DNA of 64,000 nucleotides, taken from NCBI RefSeq assembly GCF_013385825.1, contig NZ_JACAPG010000020.1, forward strand, positions 85,754 through 149,753, given 5' to 3'. The notes under the pieces are model-generated. The model searched no databases, was not told where the DNA came from, and worked only from the letters and a program-made list of their open reading frames with translations. Numbering within the stretch: the first letter of the stretch is position 1; each line of letters opens with the position of its first letter. Position numbers and translations under genes: made by a program. Source of the stretch: Pseudomonas reactans. GTDB lineage: Bacteria; Pseudomonadota; Gammaproteobacteria; Pseudomonadales; Pseudomonadaceae. This document shows positions 25,768 through 35,435 of this stretch, piece after piece.

Positions 25768-27121
25768 ACCAGGCAAAGTTGGCCATGCCCTGCAACGCAG
25801 GCGTAAAGGTGATCGCGACGCCCACCAGCGTCGCGGGCACCAGCGCCTTGACCGCCGTCCAGTTCACGCCACCGTCGAAGTAGTAGCGCCCGGTGGGGCT
25901 GTCATCGAACAACGCGTCCACATCGATCTGCTGTTTTTTGATCAGGTAGAAATCCACCAGCAGAATGCCGAACAGTGGCCCAATGAAGGCCGCGAGAATA
26001 TCCAGGGTGTAGTGGATCATCAGCGGGTTATTGAACAGGTTCCACGGTGTGATGAAGATCGACGCTACTGCGGCGATCATCCCACCCGCGCGCCAGCTGA
26101 TCTTGCTCGGCGCGACGTTGGCGAAGTCAAAGGCTGGGGACACGAAGTTGGCGACGATATTGATGCCGATGGTCGCGGTGACAAAGGCAAATGCCCCGAG
26201 CAACACCGCCATGCTGTTATCGATGCGCGAAACCGTGGCGATTGGGTCATGCAGCATTTCGCCAAACACCGGCAAGGTGCCCGAGACGATCACTACGGTG
26301 ACCAGGGAAAATGCCAGGAAATTCACCGGCAGCCCCCAGAAGTTGCCGCGCCGTACGTCCCGCATGCTGCGGCAGTAGCGGCTGAAGTCGCCGAAGTTCA
26401 GGGTCGGCCCGGAGAAGTACGACACCACCAACGCCGTCGCCACGATCACCTGGCCGAAGGCCTGCCAGCCCGACAGGGACTTTTCCGCCAGGGTAAAGCT
26501 GATGTTCGACCAGCCCGCCTTCCACACGATCCACCCCGCCAGGGCAAACATCACCGCATACACCACCGGCCCTGCCCAATCGATAAAACGCCGGATGGAC
26601 TCCATGCCGGCCCAGAACACCGCCGCTTGCAACAGCCACAGACTGAGAAAACCAAACCAACCAAGGTAGGACAAGCCCGCGAAATGCGGCTCCGCGTACA
26701 CAGCCATCTGTGGGAAGAAGCGCAGCACCACGATGATCAAGGCGCTCGACGCCAGGTACGTCTGAATCCCGTACCAGGCCACCGCGATCAAGCCGCGAAT
26801 CACCGCAGGAATGTTCGCACCAAACACACCAAATGACAGGCGACAGATCACAGGATAAGGCACAGCGGCTTGCTGGCTCGGTTTGGCTACCAGGTTGGCG
26901 ATCACTTGCACGATGCAGATACCGGCGAGCAAGGCGATCAGCACCTGCCAACTGGCGAGGCCCAGGGCGAAGAGGCTGGCAGCGAACACATAACCGCCGA
27001 CGCTGTGCACGTCGCTCATCCAGAAGGCGAAGATGTTGTACCAGTTCCACTTTTGCGGCAGCGGGCCCAAGTCCTGGTTGTACAGGCGCGGGCTGTAGCC
27101 TTTGGGCAATTGTTCGGTCAT
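25679..27121 (-). CDS. NCS1 family nucleobase/hydantoin:cation symporter
   Basis: A 480-residue membrane protein of the NCS1 family with about twelve helices. Motifs shared with Mhp1/allantoin-uracil permeases are GPLPQKWNWYNIFAFWMSDVHS near the N-terminus, PVICRLSFGVFGANIPAVIRG and NFVSPAFDFAN. Likely substrates are allantoin, hydantoins, uracil or thiamine-type pyrimidines; no degradation gene stands beside it to decide. The ATG at 27121 follows GAGGAGCCCCGCG; an open stretch of 66 codons upstream does not look like the family. The 3' end overlaps the convergent MFS gene. Confidence 0.88.
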   Translation of the reverse strand: MTEQLPKGYSPRLYNQDLGPLPQKWNWYNIFAFWMSDVHSVGGYVFAASLFALGLASWQVLIALLAGICIVQVIANLVAKPSQQAAVPYPVICRLSFGVFGANIPAVIRGLIAVAWYGIQTYLASSALIIVVLRFFPQMAVYAEPHFAGLSYLGWFGFLSLWLLQAAVFWAGMESIRRFIDWAGPVVYAVMFALAGWIVWKAGWSNISFTLAEKSLSGWQAFGQVIVATALVVSYFSGPTLNFGDFSRYCRSMRDVRRGNFWGLPVNFLAFSLVTVVIVSGTLPVFGEMLHDPIATVSRIDNSMAVLLGAFAFVTATIGINIVANFVSPAFDFANVAPSKISWRAGGMIAAVASIFITPWNLFNNPLMIHYTLDILAAFIGPLFGILLVDFYLIKKQQIDVDALFDDSPTGRYYFDGGVNWTAVKALVPATLVGVAITFTPALQGMANFAWFTGCFLGGLFFLVLARREQVRVPAPLVAG

Positions 27122-27319
27122 CGCGGGGCTCCTCGAAATACCGGCCTGCGCTTCCGTCACGGGGTGCATACGGGAGGCGGCATGGTTTGTATACGAGGAG
27201 TTCAGCAGAATGCGTGCCAATTGAACGCAATCCCTCTGGAACGGTGTTCCAAAGTGAGGGAGGCAGGATTGGACACAGGGCCTACGCTCGGCAACGGTGC
27301 ACAAAAATCCTGTACACAA

Positions 27320-27718
27320 TCAGCGCTGCACTCGATGTGCACACAGATAACCCACCGTGCAGCAGGCTGCGGTCAGGAAGGTGCCCCACGCCATGTCCAT
27401 GACCGCCAGCTGCGCAGACCAACCTTGCAGCGTGGCCCAGTTGCTCAAGTCATAGGTGCCATAGGCGACCAGGCCCAACAAGGCGCCCAGGCGTGCAGCG
27501 CGTTGCCAGCTTGCGCTGGGCAAGACAACGAACACCACGCAACCGAGCACATAAAGCAGATAAAAGAGTGTGGCGGGCAACAAGCGGGGTTGGTCCAGCA
27601 TCAGTGGACCCAGCAGGGACTTATAGGTGGGCCCCATGAGGACACCGAGCCAGAGGCCGTCCAGGATCAGGAAGGCGAACAACGTGCCGAAGTAGGCGAA
27701 CAGCGATTTCTTGCTCAT
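27320..27718 (-). CDS. DUF2177 family membrane protein
   Basis: A 132-residue membrane protein with four hydrophobic segments (about 6-28, 45-65, 70-90, 105-125). The FLILDGLWLG start and AYGTYDLSNWATLQGW segment are typical for DUF2177. No biochemical function is known. It sits between cvfB and the NCS1 gene on the same strand, with about 200 bases to the NCS1 start, so it need not share a function with either. Confidence 0.85.
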   Translation of the reverse strand: MSKKSLFAYFGTLFAFLILDGLWLGVLMGPTYKSLLGPLMLDQPRLLPATLFYLLYVLGCVVFVVLPSASWQRAARLGALLGLVAYGTYDLSNWATLQGWSAQLAVMDMAWGTFLTAACCTVGYLCAHRVQR

Positions 27719-27770
27719 TGATGCAACCTCTGTAGACGCCGACGGGCGTCTACAGAAGAGCAAAGCGAAC

Positions 27771-28607
27771 TCAGCTTAGTTCAATGCGATCCGCGTGAAT
27801 CACAATCTGGCCCTGCTTGTACAACGCACCAATGGCCTTCTTGAAGTTGCCCTTGCTCACGCCGAACAAGTTGCTGATCACCGCCGGATCACTCTTGTCG
27901 CTGACCGGCAAGCTGCCGTTGTTTTCACGCAACTTGGCGAGGATCTTCGAGTTGAGGCTGGAGGCCGCTTCCTGGCCGACCGGTTGCAGGCTCAGGCTGA
28001 TGTTGCCATCGGCGCGGATCTCTTTGATAAAGCCCTTCTCTTCTTTCCCTGGGCGCAGGAACTTGAACACTTCGTTCTTGTGGATCAGGCCCCAGTGCTT
28101 GTTGTTGATGATCGCCTTGAAACCCATGTCAGTGGCTTCGGCCACCAGCAGGTCGACCTCCTGGCCCACTTGGTAGTTGGCAGGGGTCTTGTCCAGGTAG
28201 CGATCCAGGCGTGCAGTGGCGGTGATGCGCTTGGTGTGTTTGTCGAGGTAGACGTGCACCACGCAGTATTCGCCTGCGGTCATCTGGCGTTTTTCTTCCG
28301 AATACGGCAGCAACAGGTCCTTGGGCAAACCCCAGTCGAGGAACACACCAATGCTGTTGACTTCCACCACTTTCAAACTGGCGAATTCACCCACTTGGAC
28401 TTTGGGCTTTTCAGTCGTGGCGATAAGTTTGTCATCGCTGTCCAGATAAATGAAAACGTTAAGCCAGTCCTCATCTTCACTGGGAATATCTTTGGGGATA
28501 TACCGATTAGGCAAGAGGATTTCGCCATCTTGCGCACCGTCCAGGTACAAACCAAAGTTAGTGTGTTTAACCACTTGCAAGCTGTTGTAGCGCCCGACCA
28601 AAGCCAT
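27771..28607 (-). CDS. cvfB: S1-type RNA-binding protein CvfB
   Basis: A 278-residue protein of the CvfB/YitL family: three S1-like OB domains (about 1-60, 65-130, 140-210) followed by a winged-helix domain at about 220-278 (DPAVISNLFGVSKGNFKKAIGALYKQGQI). In Staphylococcus CvfB affects virulence factor expression through RNA binding; the role in Pseudomonas is unclear. The ATG at 28607 follows GAGGGTATTG; five codons upstream in frame are ignored. Confidence 0.88.
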   Translation of the reverse strand: MALVGRYNSLQVVKHTNFGLYLDGAQDGEILLPNRYIPKDIPSEDEDWLNVFIYLDSDDKLIATTEKPKVQVGEFASLKVVEVNSIGVFLDWGLPKDLLLPYSEEKRQMTAGEYCVVHVYLDKHTKRITATARLDRYLDKTPANYQVGQEVDLLVAEATDMGFKAIINNKHWGLIHKNEVFKFLRPGKEEKGFIKEIRADGNISLSLQPVGQEAASSLNSKILAKLRENNGSLPVSDKSDPAVISNLFGVSKGNFKKAIGALYKQGQIVIHADRIELS

Positions 28608-28918
28608 TTTCAATACCCTCATTACGTGGGCGGCATTCTACCCGAGTTGCGCTCGCCACGCGCGCGTGCCTGAAAAATCGCGGGTTGCCATGGCTCCGCC
28701 CCACTCGTCTGATCAATCGGCCCATTTTTCCCGCGCAGTCAGCGGCGGACAGCTGCAGGGTTTCGAGTTAAAACAGTAAGTTAGGGGATTATTTCAAGGA
28801 TGAACTTCGGCTATTTCCTACTACCGCACTTATTCCCGGAGGATATTTGCCAAGCAATTGTCAAGTATTTCCTGTACGATGCCTGGCCAAGTTAATTTTC
28901 TACAGGTTAGTGGCCGCC
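28608..28918. other. Intergenic region upstream of cvfB and the SutA-like gene
   Basis: About 310 bases between divergent genes. The half toward the right (28765-28905) is AT-rich and includes CCGGAGGATATTTG; a promoter for the 59-residue gene is likely there. No other gene was found. Confidence 0.5.
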
Positions 28919-29098
28919 ATGCGCGTAAAAGCATCCAACAGCAAAGCAAAGCCAGCTCCCGCCGTTGAAACCAGCGAATCGATCAACAGCCAGATTGCTG
29001 CATTCCTCAAGTCCGGCGGCGAAATCCAGCAGATTGCCAAGGGCGTGAGCGGCCAGACTTTCGGCCCATCCAAGCAGATCAGCCTGGGTAAGAAGTAA
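28919..29098 (+). CDS. Small basic protein with SutA-like segment, 59 residues
   Basis: A short basic protein, Lys/Ala/Ser-rich at the N-terminus, with the core INSQIAAFLKSGGEIQQIAKGV. This core resembles the RNA-polymerase-binding segment of the Pseudomonas growth-arrest regulator SutA (FLSRGGKVQEI type, from memory), though the acidic N-terminal arm of SutA is missing. No signal peptide. The ATG at 28919 follows AGGTTAGTGGCCGCC, which fits the small size better than the in-frame upstream codons. A related, shorter regulator is plausible but unproven. Confidence 0.65.
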   Translation: MRVKASNSKAKPAPAVETSESINSQIAAFLKSGGEIQQIAKGVSGQTFGPSKQISLGKK

Positions 29099-29123
29099 TA
29101 CCGCGCAACACACCTGGTCCCTA

Positions 29124-29145
29124 AGCGTCTTGCCATCAAGGCGCT
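29124..29145. repeat. Hairpin downstream of the SutA-like gene
   Basis: AGCG-T-CTTG-CCAT-CAAG-G-CGCT folds with one mismatch pair, about 25 bases after the stop. No T-run follows. Confidence 0.4.
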
Positions 29146-29304
29146 AGGACTAGACCCCGAAATACCTCTGCAATACCTTCACAACCACGCTAATCGACGA
29201 ACGGGCCTCACCGTCTGGCATTCGCCGGTATGCTTGCACACGTCTAGCACGGGCATCTGCCCGACTTTCTCTGTCACTGCTCCTCGCTTTTCATGGAGTG
29301 AAGC

Positions 29305-30027
29305 ATGTTCAAACCCTGCATATTCCTGGTCGGTGCCCTGATTGCCAGCCCTCTCGCCGAAGCGCAAATCTTCCAGCGTGAACTGGGTGACTTCGACTTG
29401 AAATTGGGCACGACGCCCAGCCGCAGCATGGCCCAGGGCCTGGTCAAGCCAACGTCTCCTGGCAGCGATTCGTTCCATGGCGGGTTGGACTTGAGCCACG
29501 ACAGCGGCCTGTACTTCGGCCAGTTTTCACCGAACATGGGCCTGTCCTCGTCCAGCAACCTTGAAGTCGACTCCTATATGGGCTTCAAGCACCCCTTCGA
29601 CCAGACCCTGGGCTACGAAGTGGGCCTGATCCACTACAGCTACCCCAAGCTCAGCCCCCTCGACAGCCAGGAGTTCTACGGCGGCCTGAACCTGCTGGGC
29701 AATCGCTTCGGTGCCTCCTTCAGCAACGACCCGGATCGCCAGGACAGCACCCTGTTTGCCGACCTCGGAGGCACCCAGCCGTTCGGCATTGGCGTCAGCA
29801 TGAAATACACCACTCATCAGTTGGGCACCCCGGTCTCGGTGGACGGCGGCTCCATTCGGGCCTTCAGCGACTGGTCGGTGCAATTCTCCCGGCAGTGGAT
29901 GGGCGTGGACTTGAACCTGATCTACAGCGATTCCAGCCTCAGCGGCGGGGATTGCTCGGCCTATTCCGGACACAACTCGCAATGCGATGGGCTGTTGACG
30001 TTGAAGGCTGCGCGGTCGTTTTATTGA
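29305..30027 (+). CDS. TorF family putative porin
   Basis: A 240-residue outer-membrane protein with a signal peptide (cut after SPLAEA near residue 20) and repeated short amphipathic strands ending in an aromatic residue (ARSFY at the C-terminus), as in outer-membrane barrels. The layout, including GGLDLSHDSGLYFGQF and SNLEVDSYMGF, matches the TorF-type putative porin family (about 220-250 residues). Substrate is unknown. ATG at 29305 has GGAGTGAAGC ahead of it. It appears to be a single-gene unit. Confidence 0.82.
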   Translation: MFKPCIFLVGALIASPLAEAQIFQRELGDFDLKLGTTPSRSMAQGLVKPTSPGSDSFHGGLDLSHDSGLYFGQFSPNMGLSSSSNLEVDSYMGFKHPFDQTLGYEVGLIHYSYPKLSPLDSQEFYGGLNLLGNRFGASFSNDPDRQDSTLFADLGGTQPFGIGVSMKYTTHQLGTPVSVDGGSIRAFSDWSVQFSRQWMGVDLNLIYSDSSLSGGDCSAYSGHNSQCDGLLTLKAARSFY

Positions 30028-30092
30028 GGGGCTGAACTGTCGCACCCGGCGCGGGTTCACATGTGATAACCCACTCTGCGAAGGACCCGCCC

Positions 30093-30959
30093 ATGCTGCG
30101 TCGGCTCAAACTATTGGTGGTACTGCTGACCCTGAGCCTGGTGCTCACCGGTTGCAATCGCGTGGGCCTGGCCTATCGCAACCTCGACGTGATCATCCCC
30201 TGGACCCTCAATGACTACCTGGACATGAATGCCGGGCAGAAGAGTTGGTTCAACGACAAGCTCAAGGAACACCTGGCCTGGCACTGCACCACGCAATTGC
30301 CGGGTTACCTGGATTGGCTGGACCGCCTGCAACAGATGGCCAACGACAATCAGGTCACCGACGCCGCGCTTCAGGCGCGGACCACCGAGGCCAAACAGGC
30401 CATCGACGAAGTCGCCCGTGAAATCACGCCCTCCGCCATCGAACTGCTCCAAGGCCTGGACGACCAGCAGGTCAAGGAAATGAGCGATGCTCTGGCCAAG
30501 GACCTGCGCAAACGCCAGGACGAATACCTCAAGCCGCCCCTGGCCCAGCAGATCAAGGACCGCGCCGAGCGCATGAGCAAACGCCTGGACGCCTGGATCG
30601 GCCCACTCAGCGCCAGCCAGCAGAACCGCGTGACCGCCTGGTCCATCGCTCTGGGCGAGCAGAACGAGGAATGGATCGGCAACCGCGCCCGCTGGCAGGC
30701 GCAGTTTATCGACGCCGTGCAACGGCGCAAAAACGCTGACTTCCCACAAAAAATGCAGCAGTTGCTGGTTGACCGCGAAAGCCTGTGGACGCCGCAATAT
30801 CGCACCGCCTATGCACAGACGGAAGCTGCGGCCCGCAGCCTGATTGTCGACGTGATGGCCGAAAGCACTGTGCAGCAACGGCAGAAACTCACCCAGAAAA
30901 TCGACAAGGTGCGCAGCGATTTCCAGGCGCTTAAATGCCTGAAGAGCGTGCAGCCCTAG
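30093..30959 (+). CDS. DUF6279 family lipoprotein
   Basis: A 288-residue lipoprotein with signal peptide and lipobox VLTGC (Cys about residue 20), followed by an almost wholly helical, charged domain with long Gln/Lys/Arg-rich helices. The sequence CNRVGLAYRNLDVIIPWTLNDYLDMN after the lipobox is typical of DUF6279. Function is unknown. ATG at 30093 follows GAAGGACCCGCCC. Its stop overlaps that of convergent copD at a palindromic CTAG. Confidence 0.82.
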   Translation: MLRRLKLLVVLLTLSLVLTGCNRVGLAYRNLDVIIPWTLNDYLDMNAGQKSWFNDKLKEHLAWHCTTQLPGYLDWLDRLQQMANDNQVTDAALQARTTEAKQAIDEVAREITPSAIELLQGLDDQQVKEMSDALAKDLRKRQDEYLKPPLAQQIKDRAERMSKRLDAWIGPLSASQQNRVTAWSIALGEQNEEWIGNRARWQAQFIDAVQRRKNADFPQKMQQLLVDRESLWTPQYRTAYAQTEAAARSLIVDVMAESTVQQRQKLTQKIDKVRSDFQALKCLKSVQP

Positions 30960-31810
30960 CGGGGTGCCAAGGTTCCCAACCAGGCCACCAGCCCCAGGAT
31001 CAGCACCACCGCCCCAAACTCCAGGGTGATGCTGCGACGCAAGGCATGACGCGCCGCTCGGTGATCGCCCGCCGCCAGCGAGCGTTGAAGCAACGGCGTC
31101 AAGTGCGAGCGATTAAGCGCGGCCAGTCCCAACATCAATCCAAACAAGCCCAACTTCAAGCAAAGCAGGATCGCGTAGGCGCCGCCCGTAATGCCATCCA
31201 GGTTCGGCCCGACCACAAACAGATAATTCGCCACGCCCGTGCCGATCAGCACCGCGACGAAGACCGCGCCGACACGCTCGAAGCCCGCCAAGGCATGTGC
31301 CAACACCTGCACCGCCTGCTCAGAGGTACTTCTCAACATCAGCCCGAACGCCGCCAATGCCCCGACCCAACCCGCCGCCGCCAGCAGATGCGCACTGTCG
31401 CTGAGGAGATGCCATAGCCCCAAGGAGCCCTCATGCATCACGCCATGCCCGGCCCACGCCAGCGTCACCAGCGCGACACCGCCGAACAAGGTGGCCAATC
31501 GGGTATTTAGCGCAACCAGAACCAGCGCCGAAATGCGCAACCACCACGTCCAGCCCAGTTCGGTCTGCCAGAGCATCATCTGCAGGTGCATCCACAGTGT
31601 TGGCCAATCCTCGGCGCCACTCATGGCCTGGGTCATGGACAATAACGACGCAACCGACAGCAGCAAACCCAGCCCTGCCAACCTGCGTAGCAACGGCTTC
31701 AGATTCAGCAACCTGCTGTCTGCATACAGGCCAAACAGCCCCAGGCCAAACACCAGCATCAAGTCCAGATAAAGGGCGAAGCGCAGTAAAACCGGGACCA
31801 GTTCACTCAT
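30956..31810 (-). CDS. copD: Copper resistance inner membrane protein CopD
   Basis: A 284-residue membrane protein with about eight helices, matching CopD/PcoD, which is thought to take copper from periplasmic CopC across the inner membrane. Helix-embedded His, Met and Trp residues (GHGVMHEGSLGLWHL) fit a copper path. The ATG at 31810 overlaps the copC stop (ATGA type), showing translational coupling. Last gene of the copABCD cluster; its TAG is shared head-on with the convergent lipoprotein gene. Confidence 0.9.
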   Translation of the reverse strand: MSELVPVLLRFALYLDLMLVFGLGLFGLYADSRLLNLKPLLRRLAGLGLLLSVASLLSMTQAMSGAEDWPTLWMHLQMMLWQTELGWTWWLRISALVLVALNTRLATLFGGVALVTLAWAGHGVMHEGSLGLWHLLSDSAHLLAAAGWVGALAAFGLMLRSTSEQAVQVLAHALAGFERVGAVFVAVLIGTGVANYLFVVGPNLDGITGGAYAILLCLKLGLFGLMLGLAALNRSHLTPLLQRSLAAGDHRAARHALRRSITLEFGAVVLILGLVAWLGTLAPR

Positions 31811-32181
31811 GGCTGGACGCTGAACACCACGTTGCCAAGGATCGGGTGCGTGTCGGACGACACGGCCCGCCAATCGACCCGATAGGTTCCGGTCGTCAGC
31901 GTGGAGGCCGGTTTGATCAGCATCACTTTGGGGTCGGTACTGGCGGCGACACTGGCCTTTACCGGCATTGGCGAATTGGGCATGCCGGGCATATCGGTCA
32001 TGATCAGCTTGGCGCCGGAAAACTGCGTCAACAGGTTTTCCGAGAAGCGCAGTTCAATGACTGCGGGTGCAGCACCCTGGGCACCGGATGCCGGGCTGGA
32101 AGACAGCAGCGTGGGATGGGCTGAAGCCGCCACGCTGGTGCACAACACAACGCCCGCCAGGGCGGTTTTCAACATCGACAT
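31807..32181 (-). CDS. copC: Periplasmic copper-binding protein CopC
   Basis: A 124-residue periplasmic protein with signal peptide (cut after VAASA near residue 21). The mature protein starts HPTLLSSSPASG, with His1 as a known Cu(II) ligand of CopC, and has the Met-rich segment MTDMPGMPNSPM and the C-terminal SSDTHPILG, as in the family. It hands copper to CopD, whose gene it overlaps. Length is as expected. Confidence 0.93.
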   Translation of the reverse strand: MSMLKTALAGVVLCTSVAASAHPTLLSSSPASGAQGAAPAVIELRFSENLLTQFSGAKLIMTDMPGMPNSPMPVKASVAASTDPKVMLIKPASTLTTGTYRVDWRAVSSDTHPILGNVVFSVQP

Positions 32182-32231
32182 GCAAGGCTCCAGGCCGCTC
32201 GTGGCGGCGAGTTATAGGAAAAATAGAAACG

Positions 32232-33047
32232 TCAGAACCACAGGCGCACACCCACGACCCAGCGCACTTGGTTCGTGTCTTCGCCTTCATCCCTGGCGTA
32301 TTGCGCGGTCTGGCCGTAGCTGCGGCTCCAGGTCACGCCCACGTAGGGCGCAAATTCGCGGCGCACTTCGTAACGCAGCCTCAGGCCCAGCTCACTGTCC
32401 GACAGGCCCGAACCGACGCCACGCTGTGGATCGCTGCGCCCATAGAAGTTGAGTTCGGCGGTGGGCTGCAGGATCAGTCGATTGGTCAGCAGGATGTCGT
32501 AGTCGCCCTCCAGCCGCGCAGCAGTGCGCCCTGCCTCACCGACAAACACCGTGGCTTCGGCTTCAAAGTTGTAAAGAGCCATGCCCTGCGCGCCGAACGC
32601 GGCCCAGGTCTGGCCGTCACCGGGTTTGAAGTCCTGGCGCACACCGCCAACAAGGTCCCACCAAGGACTGATGGCATGCCCCCACAACGCCTGGGCTTCG
32701 GCGCTTTCGGTGCGACCGGCACTGCGCTCCCCTTCACTGCGTAGCCACAGGCGATCGATATCACCACCGACCCACCCCTTGATATCCCAGTTCAGCGCGC
32801 CGTCGCCCTCGCCGCCCTGCCATTCCAACTGGTTGATCAGCAGCAGGGAATTGATACCACTGTCGTGAACCCTGTGCCCACCGGGCGCGTTGTAGACCGC
32901 AGCGCGATCGGCGTCAGTCAACACGGGAATCGGTGTGCGACTCTCGGTAAGCGCCGGTGTCGCCGGGCTCATGCCCTGGAACTCGTCGGCCTGCGCCAGC
33001 GGAGCAAACGCCAGCGCAAGCAAAACAGGTAAAACTCGACGGCTCAT
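32232..33047 (-). CDS. copB: Copper resistance outer membrane protein CopB
   Basis: A 271-residue protein with signal peptide (cut near AQA, residue 19) and an outer-membrane barrel ending in WVVGVRLWF. The segments [16 protein letters not shown] and [17 protein letters not shown] are typical of CopB/PcoB. Unlike the P. syringae protein it lacks a long Met-rich repeat at its N-terminus. I use the ATG at 33047, preceded by GAGGACGCGAGC; an upstream in-frame ATG at 33065 overlaps the copA end. It lies within the copA-copB-copC-copD order. Confidence 0.9.
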   Translation of the reverse strand: MSRRVLPVLLALAFAPLAQADEFQGMSPATPALTESRTPIPVLTDADRAAVYNAPGGHRVHDSGINSLLLINQLEWQGGEGDGALNWDIKGWVGGDIDRLWLRSEGERSAGRTESAEAQALWGHAISPWWDLVGGVRQDFKPGDGQTWAAFGAQGMALYNFEAEATVFVGEAGRTAARLEGDYDILLTNRLILQPTAELNFYGRSDPQRGVGSGLSDSELGLRLRYEVRREFAPYVGVTWSRSYGQTAQYARDEGEDTNQVRWVVGVRLWF

Positions 33048-33057
33048 GCTCGCGTCC

Positions 33058-34764
33058 TCATTCATGCACGCGTACCTCACGGAACATGCCCATTTCCATG
33101 TGATACAGCAGGTGGCAGTGATAGGCCCAACGCCCCAGCGCATCGGCGGTCACCCGGTAGCTGCGCCGGGAACCCGGCGGCATGTCGATAGTGTGTTTGC
33201 GTACCTGGAACTGGCCGTTTTCGTCTTCCAGATCACTCCATAGACCGTGCAGGTGAATGGGGTGACTCATCATGGTGTCGTTGACCAGCACCAGCCGGAC
33301 TCGCTCGCCGTAAGTCAGTTGCAAAGGCTCGGCGTCGGAAAACTTCACGCCATTGAAGGACCAGGCGAACTTCTCCATATGCCCGGTGAGGTGCAGTTCA
33401 ATGGTGCGGCTGGGATCACGCCCGTCGGGGTCTTCAAAGGTGCTGCGCAGGTCGGCATACGTCAGGACACGTCGGCCGTTGTTGCGCAAGCCGATGCCAG
33501 GGTCGTCGAGCTTGGGCACCGGGCTCATGGCCTGCATATCCACGAGCGGGTTGTCTTGCTCGCTGGCCGGATGGGCCTGCATCGACATGGCACCGTGATC
33601 CATGCCCGCCATATCCGGCATGTCCGCCATGGCACCGTGGTCCATGCCGCCCATGCCCATGTCGTCCATGGTGATCCAGGGGCGCGGGTCCAGTGCCGGC
33701 ACAGGGGCCGTCGCCCCGGTTTGTCGGGCAAGCGTGCCGCGGGCATAACCACTGCGGTCCATTGACTGGGCGAACAGCGTGTAGGCCTCGGCTGTCGGCT
33801 CGACCAGTACATCGAAGGTCTCCGCCACGGCGATACGGAACTCGTCGACGCTCACCGGCTGCACCGGTTGGCCATCGGCGGCAATCACGGTCATCTTAAG
33901 CCCCGGAATGCGCACATCGAAGTAGCTCATTGCCGAGCCGTTGATAAAGCGCAACCGGATCGTCTCGCCCGCCTTGAATACGCCGGTCCAGTTGCGCTCC
34001 GGCGGTTGGCCGTTGAGCAGGTAGGTGTAGGTTTCGCCGCTGACGTCGGCCAAGTCCGTGGGGTTCATCTTCATTTGCGCCCACATCAGGCGGTCAGCCA
34101 CCGTGGCCGACCAGCCTTGCTTGCCCACATCCCGCACGAAGTCGCCCACGGTCGGCTTGTGCAGGTTGTAGTATTCGGACTGTTTCTTGAGGGTTTTCAT
34201 CAAGGCGACAGGGTCTTCGTCGGTCCAGTCCGACAACATCACCACGTAGTCGCGCTGGTAGGTGTACGGCTCAGGATCCCTCGGTTCGATCACCAGCGGG
34301 CCATACACGCCCTGCTGCTCCTGGAACCCGGAATGGCTGTGGTACCAGTAAGTGCCGTGCTGCTTGAGCGTGAATTGGTAGACAAACACGCCACCCGGCT
34401 CGATGCCCTTGAAGCTCAAGCCCGGCACACCGTCCATGGTCGACGGCAGGAGAATGCCGTGCCAGTGGATCGACGTTGGTTCGGCCAAGCGGTTCTTCAC
34501 GCGCAAGGTCACGGTGTCGCCTTCGCGCCAGCGCAGCAGAGGGCCGGGCAAGCCGCCATTGATGGTCAGCGCCGTGCGGTGGCGGCCGGTGAGGTTGACG
34601 GGAGTCTGGTCGATGAACAGATCAAACTCGGTGCCTGCCAGCACCGTGGGCTGGCCGGGGCTGGTCAAGGCCCAGACCGGGCTGCGCCAGAGCCCAGATC
34701 CAGCGAGCAAGCCGCCGGCAGCCAGGCCTTTGACGAAGGTTCGTCGTGAGGTATTGGAGTGCAT
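33058..34764 (-). CDS. copA: Multicopper oxidase CopA (copper resistance)
   Basis: A 568-residue periplasmic multicopper oxidase of the CopA/PcoA group. The N-terminus carries a twin-arginine signal ([17 protein letters not shown]). Cupredoxin copper ligands appear as [27 protein letters not shown] and the T1/T3 cluster [13 protein letters not shown] Met/His-rich loop (about 365-405, with repeats of MDHGAM and MPDMAGM) fits cuprous ion binding. It oxidises or sequesters periplasmic copper. No copRS two-component genes lie next to it in this window. First gene of copABCD. Confidence 0.95.
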   Translation of the reverse strand: MHSNTSRRTFVKGLAAGGLLAGSGLWRSPVWALTSPGQPTVLAGTEFDLFIDQTPVNLTGRHRTALTINGGLPGPLLRWREGDTVTLRVKNRLAEPTSIHWHGILLPSTMDGVPGLSFKGIEPGGVFVYQFTLKQHGTYWYHSHSGFQEQQGVYGPLVIEPRDPEPYTYQRDYVVMLSDWTDEDPVALMKTLKKQSEYYNLHKPTVGDFVRDVGKQGWSATVADRLMWAQMKMNPTDLADVSGETYTYLLNGQPPERNWTGVFKAGETIRLRFINGSAMSYFDVRIPGLKMTVIAADGQPVQPVSVDEFRIAVAETFDVLVEPTAEAYTLFAQSMDRSGYARGTLARQTGATAPVPALDPRPWITMDDMGMGGMDHGAMADMPDMAGMDHGAMSMQAHPASEQDNPLVDMQAMSPVPKLDDPGIGLRNNGRRVLTYADLRSTFEDPDGRDPSRTIELHLTGHMEKFAWSFNGVKFSDAEPLQLTYGERVRLVLVNDTMMSHPIHLHGLWSDLEDENGQFQVRKHTIDMPPGSRRSYRVTADALGRWAYHCHLLYHMEMGMFREVRVHE

Positions 34765-34812
34765 GCCGATTCAATTCCATGAGTTGAATGGCAGCAGAGT
34801 AGGCAGGGCCGG

Positions 34813-34850
34813 CTGTCAGCCAGCTTAGCGGCAGATTACCGATCTGACAG
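34813..34850. promoter_or_regulatory. Inverted repeat upstream of copA, operator candidate
   Basis: CTGTCAG (34813-34819) and CTGACAG (34844-34850) are perfect reverse complements with 24 bases between. They lie about 50-85 bases before the copA start, where a CopR-type regulator could bind. The half-sites do not obviously match a cop box known to me. Confidence 0.35.
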
Positions 34851-34891
34851 TTTCGCCCCGGCGTTGCGAGCGTGCCGGGGCGTGAGAGGGA

Positions 34892-35281
34892 TCAGGCGAT
34901 CTGGGCCTTGGAAGCCACCTCGGCGAAGGTCGCCGGGTCCAGCGCGTCAGGCTGTTCATCCAGCACCTGACGCGGGTGATCATTGCCAGGGATCGAACTG
35001 TCGATCAACGCCAACAACTGTGCTCCCAACGGGGTCAGGATGAAATTCTCGCCATTGCCGCCCTCATCTTCGGGGCGCGACTCGATAAAACCGCGCTTGA
35101 ACAGCAGCGCTTCGTAGTCCGCAGCGGTCTTCTTTAGCGCGTCCAGATTACCGGTGGACTCGCCCGCCGTGGCCTTCTCGGCCGCTTCCTGCTCGGCGTA
35201 TTTGCGCGGGGCGAAGCTGCCCTCGCCGTTCTGCACTTCATGCAGCAGACGTTCGATCAGATCCCAGTTGTAAGTCGTCAT
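34892..35281 (-). CDS. Hypothetical protein with winged-helix-like pattern, 129 residues
   Basis: A soluble acidic protein of 129 residues beginning TTYNWDLIERLLHEVQNGEG, then a charged helix, YEALLFKRGFIESRPED and ENFILTPLGAQLLALID. The last part resembles a winged-helix wing and the overall pattern recalls DUF2513-type proteins, but I cannot assign it firmly. It is upstream of copA on the same strand with a gap of about 127 bases, so a link to copper is not shown. The start codon 35281 has GAGGAATCAGG before it. Confidence 0.65.
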   Translation of the reverse strand: MTTYNWDLIERLLHEVQNGEGSFAPRKYAEQEAAEKATAGESTGNLDALKKTAADYEALLFKRGFIESRPEDEGGNGENFILTPLGAQLLALIDSSIPGNDHPRQVLDEQPDALDPATFAEVASKAQIA

Positions 35282-35435
35282 CCTGATTCCTCCTGCGGGC
35301 GGGTGGAAAGTAGCCCGTTAAGAGGTGTGACCCGCCGCGTCACTGGCCGTTCAGCCCAGGAGACGAGCGTCATTGGCGTGAACTTTCCAGGGACCCACGA
35401 CCTCCACTGAGTATCACTGCCAAGGAGGTCCACCC

